A DNA stretch of 64,000 nt from Drechslerella dactyloides. Lineage: Eukaryota > Ascomycota > Orbiliomycetes > Orbiliales > Orbiliaceae. The position numbers and the translations under genes are program-made. The stretch lies in NCBI GenBank assembly GCA_020064725.1, contig JAGTWJ010000008.1, positions 434,001-498,000 of the forward strand. The letters are read 5' to 3'. The notes under the pieces were generated by a model. The model worked only from the letters and a program-made list of their open reading frames with translations, was not told where the DNA came from and ran no database searches. Positions 10,991-24,054 of this stretch are shown in pieces; within the stretch, counting starts at the first letter, position 1; the number at the start of each line of letters is the position of its first letter.

Positions 10991-11829
10991 TGCGGCGAGA
11001 CACCGAGCTTGCCTGCCTGCCCGCTTGTCTGCAGTGTGTCGGTCGGTCTGTCGGTGGATTCGAAGAAAGAGAAGGGAACACCGAGTGAGGCGTGAAGGTG
11101 GTGCGTGTGTCGTCGGATGGAGCTTGTCTATATCATAGATCTAGCGGGATTGGTGGTGGTGGTGGTGTGTGCGTGTGTGGATTTTTGTTGTGGGGTGTGG
11201 ACGTGAGGTGGGATTTCGACGGTGGGGGCAGTTTTCGAGACGCTTGCGGTGGATTTGGTCGCTGTTGGATTTTCCGTCCGCTTCAAGCTCCACGCAATCT
11301 TGGGAAATGCGCTTAATTTAACGACATAGCTGGCTTTACGGTTTTCAGGCAAGATTCGGCAGCTTTCCCGCTCATGCTACTGTATCACTAGCACGGGTTA
11401 TACACGCACGCTACGACTTCGGTGAAAGTGGTACGGTTCGATTGATATTGACGTCTCCATGCGCACGTGCGTGTCTTATAAACATACATTCATCATCGAT
11501 TATAGTCTACGGCTAGAAATATGTAGAGTACCAGTGGCAAGACCGACCGACACCATGCGTCGAGTCTCGCCACAGCGTGCATTCATTCGTAGGAGTATCG
11601 TGTGTGAGTGTGGGCGGCCAAGGAGCAAGGAGGCCGGAGAAAAGAAATATACAGAGGAAATGCACAACTCCGCATACCAGAAACAGGGAGAGAGAAAAGC
11701 CATGCATATATAGAGAAGGTACGGTACGGACGACACGAATGCGAGGGCGGAGGAGCATGCATGGTCGAAAAAGGGAAAAAGTGGCAAAGACAGGCATTAA
11801 TAATAGAACGTAACAGGCACGGAAGAGAA
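10991..11829. other. Intergenic region between LSM1 and RPL3
   Basis: About 840 nt between the LSM1 start and the RPL3 3' end, both on the minus strand. It should contain the RPL3 3' untranslated region and the LSM1 promoter. A GT-rich block lies near 11150-11180. The open frames here have no recognisable motif and no gene is called. Confidence 0.6.
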
Positions 11830-13287
11830 TTAAGCGGTAGCATCCTTCTTGAGGGTTCCCAGGAACTTGTACTTTTCCTCGCTGGTCTGGAAGCCACCAC
11901 GGCCGAATTTCGACGAGGTGTCGATCCATTCTATTGGATTTGTTAGCGACGGAGGAATTTTCATGTTTTGTTTTGTTTTTGAGAAGGGTAGGTAACTTAC
12001 TGATGTCGACCTTCTCCAGGGCCTTCCGGCTGGTGTGGTTGATGAGCGATTTCCGGAGGGTGAGAACGCGCTTCTTGACACCGGGGCAGGATCCCTTGAT
12101 CATGACAAAGTCGTTCTTGACCGGGCCGTATCGGACAAAGCCGCCCATGGGTGTGATGGTCTTGTTGGAGACGTCGTACTCCGTCGAGGCGTTGTTGGGG
12201 TCCGAGCCCAAGCCGACGCGGTAGATCTTGTGGTTTATCGACGTCCGGTGGTGGTAACCGGCCTGACCGGCACGGGCGACGGTCCACTGAACGTGGGCAG
12301 GATGCCAGGCACCGATACAAGCGACCTTCCGGAGACCCTTGTGCGTCTTTCTCGGCAGCTTCTTGGTGCCCCAACGGGAGGTAACGCCGTTGAAGCCGTG
12401 ACCCTTGGTGACGCCGATGACGTCGATGACCTCGTCCTTCTCGAAGATGGAGGGGACCTCGATCGTCTTCTCGAACAGGTTCCGGGCAAAGTCGACCTTG
12501 TCGGCGATGGAGCCGCCGTTGATCTGGATTTCCATCATGTGGGCCTTCTTCTGCTTGAGCGGGGTCTTGCGGATCTGGGTGTGTGCGATCAGACGGACGA
12601 CGGTGCAGTACTTCTTGATGCGCTCGAGGTCGCGGGTGATGGCCGCGCCGTTGTTCTCGGAGTGCTTCTTGGCGTACTTTGTGAAGGCCTTCTTCTTCGA
12701 CTTGTACCAGTTCCTGTAGAAGCGTCTTCGGATCTCGTCGCTCAGGTGCTCGGCCCAGACGGTGGTCAGCGATCGCATGCCGCGGGGGGTCTCGATGTAT
12801 CCGACGACACCGACAGCAATCATCTGTAAAAATTTGTAAGTTTTCTGTTTGCAGTTTTTTTTTTATATAGATTGAAATTCGACTAACCGGTGGGGTCTCG
12901 ATGACGGTGACGGCCTCAACGATCTCCTTCTTGTGCATCTTGGCACCGGGTCGGTCGAGATCTCTAACGATCGTGGTCATACCGGCCTTGTAGCCTAGGG
13001 CAGCGGTAAGGTGGACGGGCTTCTTCGCGTTGTCCTTGGGGAAGGCCTTGCATCGGCCTCTGTGTCTGGCGGCACGCTTCCTGGGCAGGAAGCCGAGGGA
13101 GCCGTGGCGGGGAGCTTCCTAGATATCGCAACGGCCTGTTCAGTCATCGTGCTCGACGTCGTGGTCGTGGCGTGGTGATGGTAGCAACATACGTATTTTC
13201 TCTAAAGGCAATCATCACGAACGTTAGCTTTTCAAATATGCGTGGGTCGAAGCTCCAGAGGGTGTACAATGGACGTACGTGAGACAT
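11830..13287 (-). CDS. RPL3: 60S ribosomal protein L3 (uL3)
   Basis: Minus-strand exons 13287-13279, 13201-13193, 13118-12888, 12823-12001 and 11930-11830 encode 390 aa, the normal length of uL3. The start MSH-RKY-EAPRHGSLGFLPRKRAA is spread over three exons; the second is only 9 nt. Recognisable blocks are HLTAALGYKAGMTTIVRDLD, FYRNWYKSKKKAFTKYAKK, IGVTKGHGFNGVTSRWGTKK, CIGAWHPAHVQWTVARAGQA, GYHHRTSINHKIYRVG and the end WIDTSSKFGRGGFQT. uL3 reaches the peptidyl-transferase centre and is essential for large-subunit assembly. Intron lengths, in transcript order, are 77, 74, 64 and 70 nt. Frame and length agree exactly over all five exons. Its 5' side faces the large gene desert. Confidence 0.96.
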
Positions 13288-16200
13288 CTTGACTGCTGTC
13301 GAGCGTCGGAATCTGCGATGTTAGTGGTGTCGTCGACGGGGTTGGTGATGAAAAGTCTGGAGTCGAGGTCCGGCCGAAGGTCTGTCTATATCCATCCGCA
13401 CGTCCACCCAAAATTTTGGCAGCTGTGTTGCTCGAGCCGCTGGGATTTCTGCGCTATCCCGCTTTGGGAATTGACAGTCCAGCTGGACAAACGTATTTAA
13501 GATCACATGATGCAGGGACAACACATCCGTCGCAGTGGGCTGCGAGCCCTGGCTGGCCTTTGATCCGTGGAGATTGATCCGAAGATTAGATTAGATCGAG
13601 CGATAAGATAAGATTAGATTGGCCATCCATGCTGCCCGCGAGATTTGCCTCTCGCCAAAAAGTCGCGGTCGGAACAAATAAGCCGTTGTCCCATCCCTAT
13701 AAGACCGCTCCCGCAGCACAGCACCGGCCGTGCATCTCCATCCGCAAATGGGGCCAAGTAATCTTCTTTCCCTCCCTCCAGATTTACATTTACGTGCCTT
13801 ATGTATGTATGCTGCTCGGATGCCGTTCCTCTCGGGGGCTGCCAGCGAGCGGTAATATACGTACAGGTGGTCTCCCGCAGCAGGCGGCATCGCGAGAGGG
13901 GGGGGGAACTTAATCAAGTCTGGTGGCGAGAGGGGGGAGAAATAACAACGTTACGTTACCCAACTGCCAATGTTCCAACCGAGAGCTCCGCGATCGGGTA
14001 ATCTGATCGCGTAGGCTGACAGCCCCAACATGAACAATCGAACAGGTACATTACATTACATACACATACCGCCCGTATGTACCGACGCCGCATTGTACGT
14101 ACGTACGAACGAACAGGCAACTTGGCTCGCTGGGCCTTAAGGTCTTCCGCCGGTACGTACATACGTTACATAAGTAGACCGCTACATGTGCGTATGTAGG
14201 AGTGTCCGTCCAAGCACTCATCATGCATCTCACGCATCAATGCAGGCTGCAGCAGCTGCAGAAGCCCCCCAATCGACAAATCCGATGCCGTCATGACAAA
14301 AAAAAGAAACCGGCCAAGGGGCACCCTGCTAAAGGCTGCAGCTGCGAGCGGCGAATGGCGGCGGCGAGATTGTCAGTGCATGTGTGGATGTTCCATTACA
14401 TGAACTTGCATGCCCTCCTCCTCGCCACGCAGCAGACAGCAGCGGAAATCTGTAATGTGCGTCCAGGGCAGAGGAACGGAAGCTCAGAACAGAAAACCCA
14501 AGAAAATAGGTCAGTCAGGCAAAGTCAGGCAAAGCAAAAGGATGGGGAAAAAGTCAGACGAAAAAGCAAAAAGCTGATCATGCATGCACGCAGGTAAGAC
14601 CCGGACGTCCATGTTTCTTCTTTTGCGAGATTAACCTCGACGCATCTTCCAGACACGAACGTGAGGAATGCGAGTGCGTGGGTGGAGGTGGACGAGCGGT
14701 GCTAGTGTGGGAGCATGGGTAATTTTAGCACAGCCGGGCCAGCCAACCAGACCAAACCAACCAAGGAAGCCCAGACCCACTCGCGCGAGATGTGGGTCCT
14801 CCTTCTTGTTCCTCCGAAAAGAAAGCAATTGCCTTTGATGCGAGCATGCAAGCAAGCAGGCAGGCAGGCAAGGCCTGACCTGAGGGAAAAGCAAGCAAGC
14901 GCCTTGTTTCATAATTGACCGACCGGCCCCTTCCAAGCGAAAATGAAGGGATTTCCTGGTCGTCCAGCGTTGCTTTTTCCCAGCGCTGGCCTCGTCGAAG
15001 GCTGAGCTTGCTTTTCGGGAGCGGAGGAAGGGGGAGGGATAGATGGGGATGGAAAGTTCGGAGTGGACTTTGCACAGGTAGCAGGTTACCACTTAGTCAG
15101 TTCTTTCTTTGCTTTCTTTGCTTTCTTTTCCTCCGGATTAGCCCAGCAAAGATGGTGCCAGCGGAGCACGTCTGCTGCGCATGGAGATGGAGATCGGAAA
15201 CCGACCCAAGACAGAGACACAGCAGGCAATCCTTCAGCATGTTTGCGCAGGTCTGTACGTACTCGTTCGCGATATATATAGATCAGGAAACATCGCATCC
15301 GTACTGGTACATACATGCCTGCCTGCCTGCCTGTACGCATCGTATCGCCTCGACTGACTGACTGTTTGTTCATGTGTGACAAACGGTTATAACGCTGGCA
15401 CATACATACGCACGGCCGGGCCAGCGTAGCCCTGTCGGATATTATATTTTCCATGTCCCATCCTGTCCTGCGATCTGGCTTATCGCCGTTGTTATCGAGC
15501 GAGAAACGCTCTCCCTACATACATACATGCAAAAACATAGATGCATGCGAACGACGCCAGCTCACAACCGCCGGCCTCAGCTGCTACATGCATTTATTTC
15601 CATCCTCCATCTGCACGTTTGTCGTTATGTGGATGTATGTACGGATGGAGCCGGTCGGTACCTACGTACCAAGTAATACCGAAGTCAGCACGGCTGCAAT
15701 AATACAATGATGTGTGTAAGAGGTACGAGTACAAGTACAGGTACCAAACGGCAAACAAGACCGGACGCTCGTTTTGTACGTCCTCGCTTCGGGAGGAGGT
15801 GATCGATGCCGATGCACATGCGCGACCCGTCGATTGTTTCGTCACAGGCCCAATAGCTGTATTTAAAATACCGAGCGAACAGACGTTGCGCGCTATAGCG
15901 CTGGGACCCACTCACCCACACCCTTTACGACACCGGTAATAATAATAATATGAAGGTACCCACGCGCACACCCTCGAACACTTGCATGGAGCAATCCGTC
16001 CTCTGAGCGTCGGACTCTGGGTCGCGAGACGAGACTGGTGGTGTGCCGGTTAATTATTTTACACATACGTGTGTCCGTCCAGCACAGCAGACCCTTTGTT
16101 TTGTATGTAACCTAACCTTACAGATGCGACGTGGATTGAAAAGGAGACTTGGGAAACCAGCGGACGGGTAAAAATAAAAACATAGGATAGTAATATAAGC

Positions 16201-17666
16201 TACTAGTATACTTCCGTCTTCCGTCGAGGAGCTACAACTAAGTATCCATCGATCGAGGTATGCACCGAAAAAAGAAAAATATACACCGAAAGAAGGGTAT
16301 TTCACAGCACCATCTCTCGATGGATTGGACGGTCGACATGCCTTGACGCCCATGCATGACGGAAGGAAAAGCAAAGATGTAAACGGAACAAAAAAAAGGG
16401 CGCCATGAGGGGTGTTTCGGCGCATGCGCACAGATCCTGACGGAAGGCCAACAAGAAGGATCCGAGGATGGGATCACATTAACATCTGGTTGTCAAGTCG
16501 GACATACCCAAGTAAATGTCTGGAGTGACTTGGCTTTCGGTGTATTATAGGAGGCATCCTTCGTACCGGCGTAGGTGCATGTTGGCTAATATATCTCGTT
16601 CGATCCGGCGGAGAAGGAGGCTGCTGCTGCAGGTGAGCTAGCTAGCTACCGCAACAGACGTAACGTTGGTCCAGCTTCGGCACGTTGGTTGGCTCGCCAC
16701 TGCAAACGACATTGCACTCCTGCATATCAACGGCTGCTGCTGTTATGTCTGTACGTACGTATGTGTGTGCCGAGCAGCTCGCCAACAGGTATAACATCGG
16801 CGTGACCTACCGTATCCTTGAATTGCCGCTGCCTGCCTGCCTTAATTAATCTCCAACAAAGACACGTCCGGAGCAGCTGGCTTACTGGCTCGCTGGCAGG
16901 AAGCTAAATTAATCGAAGAATGGGGTCCGATAGAGTCAGTCGACCGTCACACCTCGCCGCCAGCCAGCGATGTGTGGGGTGCCGGTGTGGGCGCGGTGCA
17001 TGCCGATTGACAAGTTGCTGGGCCCGGTAGAGTATGGTATACATGGACGTACCGGTACTTGGCCATGGATGGACAAGTCCCCTTCCCGATTCCAAGTTTC
17101 ATGGCATTGCACATTACAGCTTGCGTGCAGCCGGTTTGTGTCAGACATCCTCCAATCAGACAGGCCCGCCCGACCTGACAGAACGCTGTCTGAGGCTGGC
17201 CACGCTCCAGCTGCTTACCTAAGTCAGCTAGCTAGGGCATTGCATTGTCACCGACCGGACTACGTCGGCAACACATTCACGGTCACCGGCCAACCAGGAT
17301 TCGTCCAGAAGCGAGACGTCATTTGTCTTGGAGTGAATGGGTTTGTGCGGTTTGACTCGCCCGCAAAGTTTACTCGTCGATACGGATGCGGATGCAAAAG
17401 CATATCATCTATCCGTGCATGAGAGTTTGAGCAGAGACGGTGTTATATTATAAGACCCTCCAAAGTCTACATGCTACATCTCACATACACGGACACCTTC
17501 GAGAAGTCTAAACTGCGCAAGACACAACCAAGTCCGTGAGCCGACAAAATACACTTTTTATCTAGAATTGAGAATCTGTAGAGAGACGGCAACGGCAAAC
17601 TCCGCACGCATTGCCACAGACGACGCCGACAGACGCCGACAGCCACCCCGCCAGGATGTTATACAG

Positions 17667-17669
<3 letters not shown>

Positions 17670-17700
<31 letters not shown>
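17670..17700 (+). repeat. Poly-A tract (31 nt)
   Basis: An uninterrupted run of 31 adenines in the gene desert. It has no adjoining coding sequence or visible target-site duplication that would mark it as the tail of a retroposed copy. Confidence 0.9.
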
Positions 17701-17703
<3 letters not shown>

Positions 17704-18023
17704 ACGACCACCCGTCGCTGAAATCGAAAAATTCAAGAACTCAAAATGTAATGAACTCTAAATCAGCGATCGATATGTGTGGCCCCGTCAATTGCATGAT
17801 CGGGTTTTGCATTCTCCATGTGCAAATGTGGAGATTCGATCGACGGACGAGACGAAATTGCGCGTGCAGCGGGTGTTACATACATCCTTCGCACGTACCG
17901 TACATATATTACGTCCGTACGTACGTTTCAGGGGCCGCACGCCCGCACGGCGCTGTTTCGAAAGTCGACTTTACACACACACACATCACATAATGTACAT
18001 CCACACATTTAGAATGCTGTCGC

Positions 18024-18051
18024 GGCAGGCAGGCAGGCAGGCAGGCAGGCA
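18024..18051 (+). repeat. (GGCA)7 tetranucleotide microsatellite
   Basis: Seven perfect GGCA units, followed by degenerate copies (AGCAGGC). Similar GGCA arrays occur near 14855-14872, 22547-22562, 24432-24448 and 25261-25271, so this unit recurs across the desert. Confidence 0.9.
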
Positions 18052-19930
18052 AGCAGGCTGCGGCAGTTCAATCTCGGGATCGGTCCAGAGACACGGGACG
18101 TAAATTACTTACTTGCCTACCTTTAATTGTATCCGTACGTCAACCGGGAAAAAGGAAAAGAAAGGAAAAGAAAAGCGTAAAGTCATATCTGCATGCACAA
18201 TGTACGATGTCTGTGTGTATGTGTGTGCTTGATGTAGCAGGTCCGCTGCCGGATAGCCAGCCAGCCAGCCAGTCTGGTCCGCCGCGGAATCCAAGGGCGT
18301 CGCCAAAACGCGACAGACAGACAACACATGCGCTCGCCCGCTGCGTCGGTACCTGCCCCTCGGCACGAGACCCACCCTTCCTCCGGACTCCTCAGATAGG
18401 CAGCCCAACTGTCTCGTCTCGCCGGGCTTAGTATCGAGCGAGAAACGTAACGGTCACTATAATACTGCTATAATAACCATCGGTAAGTCCAGACTTACTT
18501 ACTCAATAGATTACTTACTTACTTGTATACTGGCGAATGCAATCGTCTGGGCGTGCATGAATGTTTCACAGTGAGTCGAGTCAGCGTGTATCAGATTGTT
18601 CTGTGCGGAGGGAGGGAGAGAGTGTGTGTGTGTGCAATGGCTCGGATCCTCCGCAGAGAAACCATGCATGCGCAGTCCAGCCTCCATCCAGCCCGTTTGG
18701 TCAGGCTGACCTTTTTCAGGCCACGAACGCGAGCCGAAGCGCCCCGATCGTGCAAAGAGCAGGGGCAGACGGTCGTACGAGCGGTACCTACTTGTCCAAG
18801 GGCTGTCTGTCAGCTACGGTACCCCCGCGTGGGGATATATCCGGCTACGCGCACAATCCGCTCGCAAAAACACCACATGCACACCGTCTACAGATATCTC
18901 TTCCCATCTATAGCGAAGGTAGAACCTTATGCGTGCGGACGTGCATACAATATACACACGGCTGTCCGACCGGCCGTCCGGCGAAAGTCCAGACTTTTCC
19001 TAGGATCCTATATATCTGTCCGTTGCGGGCTAGGCTGCTTTCGCTCTTCCTTGCAAATCGGCATGCACGGTCTCCGCGCGGATCGGCTGGTGCTGACAAG
19101 TTTGGGACGTCCACCTATATTACCTTAGCAGACAATTATATTTTTCCCGTATACGGAAGTATCCACCTTACTACTACCTTACTATATCTCCAGTGCTAAG
19201 TTGCACTAAGTATGCGCTATATGAGGCGTTACATGTTGGGCAAGAACGTACTTTTTACAGTCGGACCTTAGTCAGTGCTGACCTATGGGCTGGATTGGAT
19301 TAAGCTAACGTATAAACGGCGCATCGGCGTGCAGCGAAAACCTTATATTACAGCGGATATCCTATTCTAGGGTAGGATAGGATAGGGATACCACCGTGCT
19401 AGCAGATAAGTAAGTGAGGCGGATACGGTAATTGTATAGATGGCCTCGTCGAGGAAATGTGACGGTCGCGCATCACATCCTTCTACAATGGGTATGTATC
19501 GCTGCCCGGACGGACGTGCGGGAAGTATAAATTTTGGTAAATTGGTCGAAATAGTTCCGCGGGCAGCACTAGCGCTGCAGATTTAGGCACTTGCAATGGC
19601 TTTGGTCTGTCCGTGGCCCTTGAACTGGTCTGGCCTGGCTGGGTTGGCGAGGGAAGGGGGGCCCGGCCGAACGAAAGAAGGAAAGAAGGAAGGAAGAACG
19701 CACGCACGCACGCACACATCCGAGGAAGGAAGCATCGTGGCGATAAACGATGTGATGTGATGTTAGGTTAAGTTAACGTGAACTAATGACGGTGGAGGGA
19801 AGTAGGTACTGTTCCTTACTGCATCCGGTCACCGCTGCGTGTGCTTTTTCATCAGATCGCGAGATGAAGGTGGAACTGCTGATCGGGGAGTTTGGTTGGA
19901 AGGCGGCCCTTCCTCTTTTCTTCTTCGAGG

Positions 19931-19950
19931 TTTTTTTTTTTTTTTTTTTT
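19931..19950 (+). repeat. Poly-T tract (20 nt)
   Basis: Twenty consecutive thymines in the gene desert, preceded by a TTCTTC-rich stretch. No associated gene. Confidence 0.88.
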
Positions 19951-20930
19951 ATCAAGATGGTTTTTTGGGGTGTCTCGTTTCAGCAAGCACCGCGATGCGC
20001 ATGCGATGCAGGCAATGCGGTCGGTCGGTCAGCCAGCGGTGGTGGATTGGCCGGCTGTCGTTCGCTAATCTGCGAACAGCTAGCGCACGCACGATAAAGC
20101 ATGCGAAGACATGCCGACCCGGCCGGCGCGGTCAGGCTGGTCGGCTCTAATTTGAGAAGTCCAGTCAATCGAACGATCGAATGAGCGAGCGAACGGAATA
20201 TATGGCGTGCGTGCGGTAGCGACGGACGACTGTACGTCCATACTCTACTGCCGAGAGAGTAGAGTATGCTAGTGCTCTCGCCCGTTCTCCTTTTTTCGGT
20301 GCTTTTCGTCTGGCGTGCTTAAGCCTTAGCTTGGCCTTTTGTCCTCTATACATGCCCAGGTAATAAGTATAATAAATTATACACCGCACGTTCTTACATA
20401 CATACATGCTAAGCGGTGTGCGAGTACCTACTTGGAGGGTACTTGGTATAAGGTTTGGATGTTGCTTTTGCGCAAGTCATCCGCTCCGGTGCGGAAATGT
20501 CCATTGTGCTCTCCTGAAGTTACGATACGACTAAGGATATTGTACTTTCTTATATAGTATATTAATAACGCTATAGCCGTGTGCTTGTATAGCTAGCTGT
20601 TACCGGTAGGATATATAGGATATTTTGCCTCCCGGCTCGTGAGCCGGTACCGGTTCGGGTTTTGAAGCACGGCGTGACATACATACATGCCGTTCGAAAC
20701 ACCCGCCCGCACCCAAATCAAGGAGTGCACACACTTGCAATGATATATAGGTGTATTTCGGTCCGGTGGGTATGCGGCATTGATGTCATGGAGAAATAAC
20801 AGGAAGGAAAGGGATGAAAAAGGACGGACGGAAGAGTAGGTTCCGAAGGGGTGCAGGTATGGATGTCTGGATGTAGGGCGCGGTGTCCCTTACTTCGTCG
20901 GGCTTGATAAGCCTTGCCTTGCCTGCTTGC

Positions 20931-20957
20931 ATGGATGGATGGATGGATGGATGGATG
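20931..20957 (+). repeat. (ATGG)6 tetranucleotide microsatellite
   Basis: Six perfect ATGG units plus ATG, 27 nt in all, in the gene desert. Confidence 0.9.
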
Positions 20958-23900
20958 CAGGACGGCTGCCTCCATTCCGTGCGGAGCGAGAGCGGGCGGC
21001 CGGGCGAGGGATGGGATGATGGAACCCAACCGACACGTACGTACCTCCTTGCTGCACCTATTGGTAGTTGTATATCGGTTGATTATATGTATCGTCACGG
21101 ATTTGTAAGAGGGAATATCGTAGCTGTACAAGACAGATATACTGTCGACTCAACGTCGCTTCGATATTCTAATGATATATAATATAATACAATGTCCTGC
21201 AATGCAAGTGCAGGTAAAACTTTAATTTTTTTTTTTTCGTTTCATATGATTATAACGAGTATATCCATTCCGACCGTCTTGGAATTTCTCGTCGCGTTCG
21301 CCTGCTCGAATTTCTGGTTAAAGCGTCATGTCGTCTGTGCCCTTCCGCCTGACCGCTTTTAGTAAATCCCGTACTTAAATTTCCCAAGTTACAGCACGAG
21401 TAAGGGCGAGATAGCTAGCTAGAAGGGACGAATTCAAGGGCGTCGAATCGATCATATCGATCGTGCCAACATGATAATATTAGCGTCGGGCCAGGCGCGT
21501 CCTGCAGCCCCTGGTATACTTCCGCTAGCCAGGTATCGAATCCGGCTGGCCGGCAAGCAAGGTGTAGCCGTGTCGGTCTGGGCAAATTATTCGAATCGAA
21601 GCTACGTCACTTAATATTGCAATCTGAGCACATTCCAGAGAAAACGCGGTCCCTGGCTTGGTAGTCGATCGGTCGCATCATGATATCAAAGGGGTACATA
21701 CAATATTTACCAAAGCCAAGGCTCGAGCACATACGGCTGGGTTGAAGGAAGAGAGGGGATATTTGGTACGGCTGTGGAGGCGTAAGTTTTGTGAGTAACG
21801 TATTAGAAGGACGCCTCGCGTGGATAACTAAGGATTACTTAACGCCGTGTGTACCACCGTGCGTCGACATCCGGCAAGTCACCCGTCTACGCAACATACT
21901 TGCGCAGCTCTTTATGATAAAACCCACCGTATCATGTGCACATAGTATATATATATACATGGCCGTGCACTGCACTGACCTGAATTCGATTTTTATACAG
22001 TATATACGGCATAATACCTACGTTTATATCTGTATGCGCACTATACAAGTCTGTTTGTCGGGCTTGGATCCCTCGACCCGAAACAGTCGAATCTAATTAT
22101 ACTCGTTGCGGCGGATTATATTACATACGTGACATACTAAGCATAAGCACAAGCGAGAGCCAGATCGGAGCGCCCGCCCGCACGCACACACAGAGATATA
22201 TAGGAACAGCGGGACGAAAGGAAGGAATGCAATGCAATGTTGTTTGATTGTATGCAAGTTAATACTTCTTGGCGAAGAAAGCTATTTCGTGTGAGAAGTA
22301 TGTGAGGATGGATTCGGCAATAGGAAGAGCGGATCCATTTGTCATCGGTGCATGCGCATGCGGGAGGGGAGTAAAATCGATCGGTCGAAAGGTATCCAAA
22401 GTATGTATGCAAGTACAGCGTGGGGAGAGCGAAGGTAAGAAAAGCAAGCAACGATAACTTTTTCGAAACAAAGCACAGCGCGGGTTTTAATGTTACGGCT
22501 GCAGTTTAGCCTTTCGCAGGAATGCGATCGTTACGTTACAGATGGACGGGCAGGCAGGCAGGCAGACGGAGAGACAAGACAGCAGGACGCAGCAGCAGCA
22601 GCAGCAGCGCGGACGGACAAGACAGACAGACTGCGGACAGCCAGATGGATGGCCAGACATAAGCGATGGGGGAAGCCTGGGCTGCGCTAACGTGATCTGG
22701 GATACATAGGCTTTACCCACCCGGCAGCGGACACGAGGAAGAAGCAAGCATGCGGGCGGGCGTGTAATAATGGTGTGTGCCAAGAAGGGCATGCAATGCA
22801 GCAGTCAAATCAATCAGTCAGTCAGTTAAGTCAATCGCTCGCTCGCCCACCCACATTGTTACGTGAGAATGCTTCCTCTTTTTTTGTTTTTTTCGGGCTG
22901 TTTGTTTGAACGTGCGCTCCTTGGTTCTTTTCTTTACTTTTTTTGGGGGTTCCTTTATTACTTACTTTGTATTCTTTTTTTTCCGCGCTGGAGGGCGGAT
23001 TTGCTTTTGCGGGATGGATCGCAGACACGCCTACGAGGGAGTGGAGTGTAAAGAAGGGATGCATGTGCTTATTCTCCTCTGTCTGGCCAGCCAGTCAACT
23101 CGGTCAGTCGGTGAGAGGATGGAGGATATGGATGTATATTGCTTTTTGGGCGTGTCGCCCACGCACGCACGTCTGGCTTGGGCTTGGCGGGGGAGAGGTG
23201 GGTGCGATTAGGTTACGGGTACACGGCGCAAACTCAGCTTTTGCCCTTATTTCTCTTCTCCCGCACGCATCGGCGGTGAGGTGATGTGATGTGATGCGGT
23301 GGGAAGGGGGGGGAGGGATACAAATGTGGATTTGTGGAGGTGGAGGGTGGAGGCTTAAAAAAGGAATACCGGTTGGTAAAAGTGCCTTAATCAAAAGTCC
23401 GTGTGGGAGTTATTTTCTGGCAGCATCGAGTAAGCCAGCCAGCCAGCCAACCCGCCAGAAAATAAGAAAAGAAAAGAAAGAATTCGCCGCCGGGCTCGCA
23501 TTTAACGTTTCGCAGGTTCGGGTTTAGCTCGGCGGCGGGCGGGTCAATCAATCAATCAGTCCGTCAATCAGCCAATCTCGATGGAAGCAGGAGGAGGAGA
23601 GTCTGGATGCGTGTGACCCCTGGAATTAAGCGGTGGACGAGTTATAGCGATACTAAATGCGATGGGTGGTGAAGAAATGTGAAGGGGAGTGCAGCGGGAG
23701 TGATGAGTGGTCTTTCCGAGGCCCGGATCGAGATAGCGAGATGGCGATGTGGCAGTCAGCTGCTGTTATTTCGAAACAGAGGCGACGGAAGACCGAGGGG
23801 GTGGTCTTGAGACAATTGGGAAGGAAGGGGAGAGGAGGAGGAGAGGGAAGGAACGAAAACACAGGTATCATCTGGCTGGCTGGCTGTCCGAAAAAGAAAG

Positions 23901-24030
23901 CATGACGATAGCAATAAAGAATCAAAAGAAAGAATGAGAGCGAGATGGTAAAACAGCGAGCGTCTTCCGGATGAGCATCGGAAAAAGCAAGAGTGCAGCA
24001 GACGTGGAGGTGGTGGACGGTGGACGGTGG

Positions 24031-24054
24031 ATGTGGATGTGGATGTGGATGTGG
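24031..24054 (+). repeat. (ATGTGG)4 hexanucleotide repeat
   Basis: Four perfect ATGTGG units, preceded by two GGACGGT units and followed by related GGTGG sequence. A short CA-dinucleotide array follows at about 24157-24172. Confidence 0.85.

Noticed and set aside
11997..12980. 327-aa frame on the minus strand over RPL3
   Set aside because: It is a shadow of RPL3 in another frame, rich in Arg/His/Pro. The RPL3 exons fully explain the region.
13119..13192. C/D-box snoRNA inside an RPL3 intron
   Set aside because: Only a partial C-box-like GATGA is present in the 74-nt intron, and no paired terminal stem was found.
17670..17700. Poly-A run as a sign of a retrotransposed copy
   Set aside because: No coding-like sequence lies directly before it and no flanking direct repeats were found. 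It fits simple slippage in a repeat-rich area.
18523..19199. Two overlapping frames of 201 and 212 codons in the gene desert
   Set aside because: They lie in different frames on the same strand, have no family motif, run through microsatellite-like sequence and show no codon bias like the real genes.
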